A stretch of 14,653 bases of DNA. Source: JAUWQU01 sp964605095. GTDB taxonomy: Bacteria; Planctomycetota; Phycisphaerae; SM23-33. Positions 1 to 6,067 of the stretch are shown piece by piece. The stretch lies in assembly GCA_964605095.1 (NCBI GenBank), contig CAZSBS010000113.1:1-14653 (forward strand). The letters are read 5' to 3'. The position numbers were made by a program, and so were the translations under genes. Positions within the stretch are counted from its first letter, which is position 1. Each line of letters begins with the position of its first letter. The notes under the pieces are model-generated. The model worked only from the letters and a program-made list of their open reading frames with translations. It was not told the origin of the DNA and ran no database searches.

Positions 1-265
1 TTCACGGGGCTTTGACCGCCGAAGGCGGGTATAGACCAGGCCTTTCAGGCCTGGGCAGGCTGGCTCGCTTCTGTTGTTTTGTTCAGCACGCCTCGGCGTG
101 CTTGCAGAGGGCTTTAGCCTGAAGGCTTTAAGGAGCGGGTAAGTGTGCTGAAGCGCGCTATCAGGAAAATGAACAAACACAGTTTTGTGTCACACGTTAA
201 CCAGGGCTAGAAGCCCTGGCCTATACCCCCCGCATTGCGGGGGGCGAAGCCCCGTGAACGGGGCT
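1..265. repeat. Composite inverted repeat of GC-rich hairpins (element A), cut by the window edge
   Basis: This gene-free stretch is built from hairpins. Left side: a half hairpin at 1-11 whose partner lies off the edge, a 5-bp stem with GAA loop at 16-28, and a perfect 8-bp stem with TTC loop at 36-54. Right side, mirrored: 8-bp stem at 201-219, 8-bp stem at 226-244, 7-bp stem with TGAA loop at 248-265. Corresponding modules differ in sequence but keep perfect stems, which implies paired changes. The middle holds further hairpins at 85-102 (8-bp stem), 116-127 and about 143-158. The overall arrangement resembles a REP/BIME-type composite element. No ORF here looks real, and no RNA family was recognised. 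Confidence 0.75.
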
Positions 266-303
266 GACAAGAAGGATGTAAGACACGTACAGATGATAGC
301 GGT

Positions 304-309
304 AGAGGT
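304..309 (+). promoter_or_regulatory. Ribosome binding site of rsmD
   Basis: AGAGGT lies 8 nt before the ATG at 318 and supports that start for rsmD. Confidence 0.55.
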
Positions 310-317
310 CCAAGGCT

Positions 318-926
318 ATGCACATTCAGGCCGGGCGGTTCAAGGGGCGGGTGCTGCTGAGCCCGCCGGCGGGCAGCGTGACCAGGCCGATAACCGGCCT
401 GGCCAAGAAGTCCCTGTTCGACACGCTTGCCGACTGGATGCCCGAGGCGGTCGTGGTGGACCTGTACTGCGGCACTGGGTCGATGGGCCTGGAGGCACTG
501 TCGCGCGGGGCGCGCCGCGTGGCGTTCGGCGAGATGGACCGGCGCGTGCTGGATAGGCTGAGACGGAACATCGACGGCCTCGGCGTGGGAGAGTCGTGCA
601 TAGTCTGGCCGGGGGACGTGACTCGCGGCCTGGCGGGCCGGTTGGACGAGCTTGGCGAGAAGGTCGACCTGGCGTTTGTTGACCCGCCCTATGCCGACCT
701 GCGAGAATGGGATTGGCCAGCGGCTGAGCGAACATTGTTTGCCCCGCTGGCGGACCACCTGGCGCCCGACGGCGTGGTGGTTCTGCGGATGCCGGGCGAC
801 GCGGCCTTGCCGGCGGGCGTCGGCTCGGCGGGAGGCGTCGAAGGCCTGACCCTCGCCGGGCTGACTTGCCGAAAGGTCAAACGCTTCGGAGCCATGGTGC
901 TGGCGATAATGGGCCTTGCCCAATGA
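318..926 (+). CDS. rsmD: 16S rRNA (guanine966-N2)-methyltransferase RsmD
   Basis: The protein has 202 residues, close to the usual RsmD length. The family methylates G966 of 16S rRNA with S-adenosylmethionine, in the cytoplasm during 30S assembly. Visible features are an N-terminal RFKGR/L start, the RPI...KKSLFDTL segment (residues 23-37), the SAM-binding motif DLYCGTGSMGLEALSRGA (48-65) and the N2-methyltransferase catalytic motif DPPY (122-125). The ATG at 318 has an AGAGGT ribosome site. RsmD often neighbours coaD, but here no partner gene is adjacent: hairpin repeats fill both sides, so it is probably transcribed alone. The assignment to RsmD rests on the combination of LSRGA and DPPY; another small RNA/DNA methyltransferase is less likely. 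Confidence 0.93.
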   Translation: MHIQAGRFKGRVLLSPPAGSVTRPITGLAKKSLFDTLADWMPEAVVVDLYCGTGSMGLEALSRGARRVAFGEMDRRVLDRLRRNIDGLGVGESCIVWPGDVTRGLAGRLDELGEKVDLAFVDPPYADLREWDWPAAERTLFAPLADHLAPDGVVVLRMPGDAALPAGVGSAGGVEGLTLAGLTCRKVKRFGAMVLAIMGLAQ

Positions 927-994
927 TGCCCCTGCTGTGGCAGATCCGATGGAAGCAGAGTCATGGCGAATGAACTGAAGCAACAAGATCGGCG

Positions 995-1210
995 TGGCAG
1001 GCCCGAAGGGCCGGAAGCATTTGGCCGGGGGCGTAAGCCCCCGGACAACCCCCTCGCGCAAATTGAGCCCCGAAGGGGCGACAGAATGGACATGTCCTGG
1101 CGCGATGAGAGTGCCCGTCTGTCGCCCCTTCGGGGCTCTTTTCCCATTGAGCTTCGTACCGGGGGCTTACGCCCCCGGCCAAATGCTATCGCCCCTTCGG
1201 GGCTTGCCGA
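995..1210. repeat. Large composite inverted repeat (element B), two arms of about 90 nt
   Basis: The arms are 995-1084 and 1119-1210, with a 34-nt spacer. Each arm carries three hairpin modules in the same order: an outer GAA-loop hairpin, a central GC-rich hairpin with a GTAA-type loop, and an inner gagccccgaaggggcgacag unit. The central block is a perfect 29-nt inverted match (1016-1044 with 1159-1187), and the inner 20-nt block is also perfect (1065-1084 with 1119-1138). Linkers between modules have diverged. The spacer contains the palindrome ggacatgtcc (1088-1097). As RNA this could fold into a long cruciform and might end rsmD transcription, although no U-run follows. The whole interval 927-1314 is otherwise gene-free. 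Confidence 0.85.
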
Positions 1211-1217
1211 ACTGCCG

Positions 1218-1233
1218 TGTCCCTTGCGGGACA
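1218..1233. repeat. Short hairpin next to element B
   Basis: TGTCCC and GGGACA flank a 4-nt loop. A second, outer pairing GCCGTGT/ACACGGC (1214-1220 with 1241-1247) is a possible alternative. It lies just outside the right arm of element B and probably belongs to the same repeat cluster. Without a T-tract it is not a convincing terminator. Confidence 0.5.
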
Positions 1234-1274
1234 TGGTAAAACACGGCGTCCATTCATCGGCCTGGCTCCCGTTC

Positions 1275-1303
1275 CCGGCTACCGGCTACCGGCCACTGGC
1301 TAC
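1275..1303 (+). repeat. Short degenerate tandem repeat (ccggctac units)
   Basis: About four imperfect copies of a 7-8 nt unit (ccggctac / cggctac / cggccac / tggctac) end 12 nt before the start codon of the DUF58 gene. This occupies the place where a ribosome binding site would be expected, and none is visible. Confidence 0.6.
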
Positions 1304-1314
1304 TGAGAACCAAA

Positions 1315-2217
1315 ATGCCCAAATCCTCATATCTTTATTTTGAGCCGGAGCGGATCGCCAAGCTCCGCAACCTGAACCTCCTGGCCCGCCAGGCGGTCGA
1401 GGGGTTCATATCCGGCCTGCACCGCAGTCCGCACAAGGGTTTCTCCGTCGAGTTCGCCGAGCACCGCGAGTACACCGCCGGCGACGACATAAAGCACCTC
1501 GACTGGGTCGCCTACGGGCGAACCGACCGCTACTACATCAAGCAGTACGAGCAGGAGACAAACCTGCGGGCGTACATCCTGCTGGACCTGAGCAACTCGA
1601 TGGGCTACCGCTATAGCTCGCCGGTGACGAAGTTCGTCTACGGATGCTTCATGGCCGCGTGCCTCAGCTACCTCATGTGCCGCCAGCAGGACATGGTCGG
1701 CATGATCGGCTTCGACGAGAAGATGCGATTCCACCTGCCGCCGCACTCGACGCCGGCGCACCTGGACCGCGTGTTCAAGCAGCTCGAGGGCATCGGCCCA
1801 GGCCGAAAGACAAACATCGCCCCGACGTTCCACGACCTGGCCAACATGGTCCCCAAGCGCGGGCTGGTGATCGTGATTTCCGACCTTTACGACGACCCGG
1901 CCGAGATAATGAAGGCCCTGCAACACTTCGTCTTCAAGCGTCACCAGATAATTGTTTTTCACCTGATGGACCCGGCCGAGCTGGACTTTCCGTTCAAGAA
2001 GGTCATGTCCTTCATGGACATGGAGACCAACGAGCGTCTCCAGGTGGACCCGCGTTACGTGCGGGAGGGCTACATTGAGGAGATCAACGCATTCGTCGCC
2101 AACTACCGGCGCGAGTGCGGGCTGCGGAACATCGAGTACGTCCTGACGCGGACCGACGAGCCCTACGACCGATTCCTGCTGAACTACCTGGCCCGGCGAA
2201 AGGCAATGCTGAGATGA
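1315..2217 (+). CDS. DUF58 family protein with vWA-like fold (MoxR-associated type)
   Basis: The protein has 300 residues. The DUF58 signature is clear: GLHRSPHKGFSVEFAEHREY, TAGDDIKHLDW and YGRTDRYYIKQYEQET (residues 34-82). A von Willebrand A-like core follows. Its metal-site (MIDAS) residues look complete: DLSNS (D91, S93, S95), T166 in GRKTNI and D190 in VISD. The protein has no signal peptide or membrane segment. In known systems DUF58 proteins are encoded beside MoxR AAA+ ATPases and BatA/BatB-type membrane proteins and are thought to act in complex assembly or envelope stress; the substrate here is unknown. Its stop overlaps the start of the BatA-like gene (ATGA), so the two are probably translationally coupled. 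No moxR gene is in the window. The start is set by conserved N-terminal sequence, as no Shine-Dalgarno site is visible. Confidence 0.9.
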   Translation: MPKSSYLYFEPERIAKLRNLNLLARQAVEGFISGLHRSPHKGFSVEFAEHREYTAGDDIKHLDWVAYGRTDRYYIKQYEQETNLRAYILLDLSNSMGYRYSSPVTKFVYGCFMAACLSYLMCRQQDMVGMIGFDEKMRFHLPPHSTPAHLDRVFKQLEGIGPGRKTNIAPTFHDLANMVPKRGLVIVISDLYDDPAEIMKALQHFVFKRHQIIVFHLMDPAELDFPFKKVMSFMDMETNERLQVDPRYVREGYIEEINAFVANYRRECGLRNIEYVLTRTDEPYDRFLLNYLARRKAMLR

Positions 2218-4439
2218 TGCTGGCCCTTGGATTCGCCACCCCGCTTCTGCTGATCGGCCTGCTGGCCGCGGCGATACCAATCATCCTGCACCTGCTGTCC
2301 AGCGTGCGGGCGCAGGACATGATGTTCCCCACACTGCGATTCCTCCGGCTGAGCATGGAAAAGACCGCGCGCCGGCGCCGAGTGCAGAACTGGCTCCTGC
2401 TGCTGCTGCGGGCGGCGATGCTGGCGCTATTGGCGCTGGCGGTCGCCGAGCCAATCAGCAGGGCGACCGGCGGCTGGCTTGCCGGCAAGCGATACGCGGC
2501 CGCGGTGATCCTCGACAACGGCTACTCGATGGCGGTCAATAATGCCGCCGGCAGCAGGTTCGAGCGAGCCAAGGCTGAGGCGGCCTCGCTGTTGAGCGGC
2601 GACGACCGCCCGAGCGTTGCGGCCTTGCTCACCACGGGCGCCGGCTTCAACTCCACGAGCCTTTCCGGCGGCATGGAGGAGTTGCGGGCGCAGGTTACCC
2701 GCACGCGAATCGGCTACGGCCCGGCGGCGCTGGCGCAGCGTTTCGCCTCGGCCGCCAAGATGCTCGAGGCCGACAGCTCCCCGCGAAAGGCCATCTACCT
2801 TTTCAGCGACATGCAGCGGACGAGCTTCGAGCAGATCGCCGCCCTGACGGACATCTCGGCCGGGCGGGATATCCACCTGCTTGTCGTGGACACTTCGCGT
2901 GGCGAGGTCAGCAATGTCGGCATAAGCGATCTTCAGATCGCCGGGCAGCGTGTGGTGGACGCGGTGCTGGAGTTCACGGCCACGCTTGTCAATTCCTCAC
3001 CTACGGACAAGACGGTGGACGTCGCGTTTAAGGTGGACGGTTCCGCCGAGGCGCCGCGGGTGCGCAAGACGCTTCGCCCGGCCGGGCTTGATGGATCGAG
3101 CGCCAACGTGCGATTCCATCATCGTTTCAGCCGGGCCGGGGAGGTTTCGGGGCGGGTGGTGCTGGAGACGTCGGACGACCTGGCGGCCGATAACGTGCGG
3201 ATTTTCAGCCTGGACATTGCCGGGAGGGTGCGCGCCGCGGTGGTTCGCGGCGAGGCCGACACGGGCGGCCCGATGAGCCCGTCGAGCATGCTGTGCATGG
3301 CGCTGGACCCGTACGGGCGGGAGGATCGGCCCTGGCCGATACGCTCGGCCGTGATCGAGTCGCCCCAGTTCGGCAGCAAGGATCTCGACGAGGCGGACAT
3401 CGCGTTTTTCTGCGAGGTGCCGCGACTGACAGCCGCGCAGGCCAAGGGCATTGAGCAGTTCACGCGGCACGGCGGCACGTCGGTGTTCTTCCTTGGGCCG
3501 GATGTGGACGCGGCCTCGTACAACGAGATGCTCGTCCAGCAGATCCCCTCCGAGGGGGGCCTGCTTCCGGGCCGGCTTGAAAAGGCCGTCGGCGACGTCG
3601 GACCCGGCGCAGCGTCGGTTGCCCTGGCCGCGGTGGACGTGGCGCATCCGTTCTTCGCCGGTCTGTACGACAGCCAGGCCGACTACCTGATGGTGCTGGT
3701 CCAGCGTTACTACCGGATTTCGCCTTCGTCGAACCCTGGCAAGTGCGTGGTCCGTCTGGCCAACGGCGACCCGCTGGTGCTGGTCAAGAGCTTCGGGGCC
3801 GGGCGGGTTGTGCTATGCACCACGACCTGCGGGCCAGGGTGGTCAAACCTGCCGATAACGGGCCTGTTTCTGCCGATGGTGGCACGGATGAGCCTCGCCG
3901 CCCGGCGGGAGCTGAATGCCGATCCGATGTACCTGGCCGGGGCACAGGTGACGATCCGCCCGCCGCTGACCGGCCAGGATGCGCCGGGCGCCGGCGAGAA
4001 GCTGTTCGTCAACGTCACGCCGCCGCCGGAGGCCGGCACGGCCCCGAGAGTCGCCAACCTGCCGCTACGCCCGACGGGACAGGGTCCCTCCGCGACGTTC
4101 GCCGACACCGACGAGGTCGGCTCTTACCGGTGGAAGGTCTCCCGCGAGGCCGCCGGAGCCGCGCCGTCCGGCAGCTTCGCCGTCAATCCCTACGGCCCCG
4201 AGACTCAGATCGAGCCGATACGCGCCCCAGATTTCGCACGCGCCATGAAGGCCAGACAGTTCTCGCGAGTTTACGTCGCTCCTACGCTTGCGGAGGTAAA
4301 CGCCCTGGCCTCCGCGGAGTCCCAGGGCCGGAACTGGTGGGATCTACTGCTGGCTGCGACGATCCTGATCTTCGTCTTCGAGGCCGTAATCGCCAACCGC
4401 CGCAGCGGCGGGGCGGAACTGGTGCCCGCACAAAGTTAG
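2214..4439 (+). CDS. BatA-like membrane protein with degenerate vWA domain and GATase1-like region
   Basis: I start this at the ATG at 2214, overlapping the DUF58 stop as ATGA, rather than further upstream inside that gene; this gives 741 residues. AAAGG at about 2199-2203 could be the ribosome site. Residues 1-80 match the BatA/aerotolerance N-terminal region: a hydrophobic helix (6-28), FPTLRFLRL, a basic stretch TARRRR, then a second helix (60-79) ending AEP. A vWA-like domain follows (96-230) with D101 and S105 in DNGYS and D199 in LFSDM; the first MIDAS serine is replaced by Gly103. Residues about 340-560 resemble the GATase1-like domain of planctomycete BatA-type proteins (ADIAFFCEV, FTRHGGTSVFFLGP, GRVVLCTTTCGPGWSNLP). 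A C-terminal helix (about 709-726) precedes NRR. It probably sits in the inner membrane with a large soluble domain between helices. The exact function is unknown. Confidence 0.85.
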   Translation: MMLALGFATPLLLIGLLAAAIPIILHLLSSVRAQDMMFPTLRFLRLSMEKTARRRRVQNWLLLLLRAAMLALLALAVAEPISRATGGWLAGKRYAAAVILDNGYSMAVNNAAGSRFERAKAEAASLLSGDDRPSVAALLTTGAGFNSTSLSGGMEELRAQVTRTRIGYGPAALAQRFASAAKMLEADSSPRKAIYLFSDMQRTSFEQIAALTDISAGRDIHLLVVDTSRGEVSNVGISDLQIAGQRVVDAVLEFTATLVNSSPTDKTVDVAFKVDGSAEAPRVRKTLRPAGLDGSSANVRFHHRFSRAGEVSGRVVLETSDDLAADNVRIFSLDIAGRVRAAVVRGEADTGGPMSPSSMLCMALDPYGREDRPWPIRSAVIESPQFGSKDLDEADIAFFCEVPRLTAAQAKGIEQFTRHGGTSVFFLGPDVDAASYNEMLVQQIPSEGGLLPGRLEKAVGDVGPGAASVALAAVDVAHPFFAGLYDSQADYLMVLVQRYYRISPSSNPGKCVVRLANGDPLVLVKSFGAGRVVLCTTTCGPGWSNLPITGLFLPMVARMSLAARRELNADPMYLAGAQVTIRPPLTGQDAPGAGEKLFVNVTPPPEAGTAPRVANLPLRPTGQGPSATFADTDEVGSYRWKVSREAAGAAPSGSFAVNPYGPETQIEPIRAPDFARAMKARQFSRVYVAPTLAEVNALASAESQGRNWWDLLLAATILIFVFEAVIANRRSGGAELVPAQS

Positions 4440-4445
4440 CAGGGA

Positions 4446-4481
4446 CCTGCCCTTCGTAGCCTTGGCGAAGGAGGGTGCAGG
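4446..4481. repeat. Hairpin downstream of the BatA-like gene
   Basis: CCTTCG (4451-4456) pairs with CGAAGG (4466-4471), extended by CCTGC/GCAGG (4446-4450 with 4477-4481) across a bulge. It begins 6 nt after the stop codon and may act as a 3' end or processing site, but a purine-rich tract rather than T-run follows on the + strand, so an intrinsic terminator is not supported. Confidence 0.5.
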
Positions 4482-4493
4482 GGAAGAAGAAGC

Positions 4494-4700
4494 AGGTTCA
4501 TGCGGAGGCCGCAGAGAAACGCAGAGGTGAAAGAAGAAGAAACATATCGCCTGACGGCGCCACTACGAACGCTCCGCGTGATCCTGACTTGCGCCGCGGT
4601 ACAAAGACGCATCTGGCGTTCGTAGTGTGCCCGTGAGGGCATATTCTTCTTCTCCTTCTTCTTCTTACCTCGGCGTTCTCCGCGGTCTCTGCGTGAACCT
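4494..4700. repeat. Composite inverted repeat with purine/pyrimidine-rich arms (element C)
   Basis: The arms are 4494-4572 and 4616-4700, around a 43-nt centre. The ends pair as ggttca(t/c)gc, followed by related crosswise matches to cgcagag-like and gaagaag-like tracts; the inner ends pair perfectly over 12 nt (cactacgaacgc at 4561-4572 with 4616-4627). Similarity continues outward as purine-rich sequence on the left (4482-4490) and its complement on the right (4701-4720). The gap between the BatA-like gene and cca (4440-4751) is almost entirely repeat DNA. The short ORFs in it, with low-complexity Lys/Arg/Glu or Leu/Ser runs, are repeat translations and not genes. Confidence 0.8.
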
Positions 4701-4739
4701 TCTTCTTTTTCTTCTTTTTCCCCGGCATCGGCGGGCATG

Positions 4740-4745
4740 TAGAAT
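4740..4745 (+). promoter_or_regulatory. Candidate -10 box of a leaderless cca transcript
   Basis: TAGAAT lies 6 nt before the cca ATG at 4752, the position expected when transcription starts at the start codon. No good -35 hexamer is present at 17 nt, and no Shine-Dalgarno site precedes the ATG. Plausible but unproven. Confidence 0.4.
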
Positions 4746-4751
4746 GACCCC

Positions 4752-6014
4752 ATGGCAGAGGCGGCGGGTAAAGCTACGGCGTTGTGGGTATTGCGGCGGC
4801 TTCGGGCGGCCGGGCACCAGGCCCTGTTTGCCGGGGGTTCCGTACGCGACATGCTGCTGGGGCGACCCGTGACGGACTACGACCTGGCCACCGACGCCTC
4901 GCCGGCGCAGGTCCGCGGGCTGTTCCGGCGGGTGCTGCTGGTCGGCGAGAAGTTCGGCGTGGCGATGGTGATTCACCACCGGAGGAAGGTCGAGGTCGCG
5001 ACGTTTCGCAGCGACCTGTCCTACAGCGACGGGCGAAGGCCTGACGGCGTGCGGTTCTCCACCCCGCGAGAAGACGCACTGCGCCGCGATTTCACCATCA
5101 ACGGCATGTTCTACGACCCCATTGCCCGCGAGGTGATCGACTACGTCGGCGGCCGGGATGACCTGGCCGCGGGCGTCGTCCGCACCATAGGCAAGCCCGA
5201 CGAGCGGTTCGCCGAGGATTACCTCCGGCTGGTCAGGGCTGTGAGGTTCGCGGTGAGGCTGGGCTTCGAGATCGACCCGGACACCGCGGCCGCCGTGGCG
5301 AAGTTCGCGCCCAAAATCGCCGCCATCAGCGGCGAGCGGATATTTGATGAACTGTCGAAGATGCTCTCGCTGCCCTCGGCGGGCGAGGCGCTGCGGAAGC
5401 TTGCCGAGCTTGGCCTGGCTGTTCACGTCCTGGGCGACGTCGCGGCCGACAAGGAGCTATGGGCGACGGCGGTGCAATGCGTCTCAGCCGTGGCGGGCCG
5501 GAAGGACCTGACGCTCACTCTGGCAGCCATGCTGGCGGAGCTGCGCGCCAGGACGGTGGCCGGCATGACCCGGCGGTGGGGGGCGTCCAACGATCTGCGT
5601 GATGCGCTGGTCTGGCTTGGCCAGCATCGCGACGACTGGCGGGACCTTGGCGGAATGCAGCTTTCATCCTTCCGCAAGCTGGCCGGGCACGAACAGTTCG
5701 CCCGCCTGCGTGCCCTGTGGCGCGTGCGGGCTCGCCTGGCCGACGGACCCGCCCGCGCTGAGGCGGCCAGCCGGCTCGTGACGCGCCGCCTGCGCCAGAT
5801 TCCCGGCCACGAGCCGCTGCCCGAGCCGCTCATCACCGGCGCGGACCTGATTGAAATGGGCCTGCATCCCGGCCCGGCCATGGGCAAAGCCCTCCGCGAC
5901 GCCTACGACGCCCAACTGAACCTCGAAGTCGCCACCCGCCGCGAGGCACTCGCGCGGGCCAAAGAGGGAATTGACCGCAGAGACGCGGAGGCACTGAGAA
6001 AAGAAGAAGAATGA
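4752..6014 (+). CDS. cca: Class II CCA-adding tRNA nucleotidyltransferase / poly(A) polymerase family
   Basis: The protein has 420 residues, in the family range. These enzymes add or repair the 3' CCA of tRNA, or in some bacteria add poly(A) tails, using CTP/ATP in the cytoplasm. The head domain shows GGSVRD (28-33), the metal-binding carboxylates in DYDLATDAS (D42, D44) and E81 in VEVATFR, the RRDFTINGM motif (111-119), DYVGGRDDL (130-138) and the EDYLRLVRAVRFA segment (155-167). A helical body of about 250 residues follows. Sequence alone does not separate CCA-adding from poly(A) polymerase activity; no second copy is in the window. The ATG lacks a Shine-Dalgarno site. The last residues (about 408-420, DRRDAEALRKEEE) and the stop codon lie in a purine-rich repeat shared with other junctions, so the tail is probably not functionally constrained. 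The gene converges with fabF. Confidence 0.9.
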   Translation: MAEAAGKATALWVLRRLRAAGHQALFAGGSVRDMLLGRPVTDYDLATDASPAQVRGLFRRVLLVGEKFGVAMVIHHRRKVEVATFRSDLSYSDGRRPDGVRFSTPREDALRRDFTINGMFYDPIAREVIDYVGGRDDLAAGVVRTIGKPDERFAEDYLRLVRAVRFAVRLGFEIDPDTAAAVAKFAPKIAAISGERIFDELSKMLSLPSAGEALRKLAELGLAVHVLGDVAADKELWATAVQCVSAVAGRKDLTLTLAAMLAELRARTVAGMTRRWGASNDLRDALVWLGQHRDDWRDLGGMQLSSFRKLAGHEQFARLRALWRVRARLADGPARAEAASRLVTRRLRQIPGHEPLPEPLITGADLIEMGLHPGPAMGKALRDAYDAQLNLEVATRREALARAKEGIDRRDAEALRKEEE

Positions 6015-6060
6015 AGAGATAAGCAAAGATAAACGCAGATGAACTCAGATATAAATCTTC
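5973..6060 (+). repeat. Purine-rich dispersed repeat at the 3' end of cca
   Basis: The sequence reads cgcagagacgcggaggcac, then gaagaag runs, then a second module with aaacgcagatgaactcag. It overlaps the last 14 codons of cca and fills the 53-nt gap to the fabF stop codon. Close relatives occur in element C (4494-4540 and the complement near 4660-4700), at 8484-8565 and at 9513-9551. No terminator hairpin is visible between the converging genes. Confidence 0.65.
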
Positions 6061-6067
6061 ATTTCTC

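Noticed and set aside
264..292. CTGACA-17-GTACAG as an rsmD promoter
   Set aside because: The -35 is acceptable but the -10 match is too poor, and it overlaps the end of element A.
207..1061. A 284-codon open frame on the - strand spanning rsmD and repeats
   Set aside because: It is antisense to rsmD and reads through elements A and B; its ends are translations of hairpin repeats.
1119..1144. Right-arm hairpin of element B followed by TCTTTT as an intrinsic terminator of rsmD
   Set aside because: The short T-rich run is interrupted, and the hairpin belongs to a mirrored repeat with identical copies that lack T-runs; termination is possible but not supported enough to annotate.
995..1233. 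Element B as a CRISPR array
   Set aside because: The repeated blocks face each other rather than lying in tandem, there are no regular unique spacers, and no cas gene is present.
963..1343. Small open frames in the gap between rsmD and the DUF58 gene
   Set aside because: They are translations of the inverted repeat (similar peptides arise on both strands), a common source of false hypothetical proteins.
1327..2280. A 317-codon open frame on the - strand
   Set aside because: Antisense to the DUF58 gene, whose own frame has full family motifs.
4436..4852. Small Lys/Arg/Glu-rich and Ser/Leu-rich open frames before cca
   Set aside because: Translations of the purine-rich repeat, present on both strands with no independent support.
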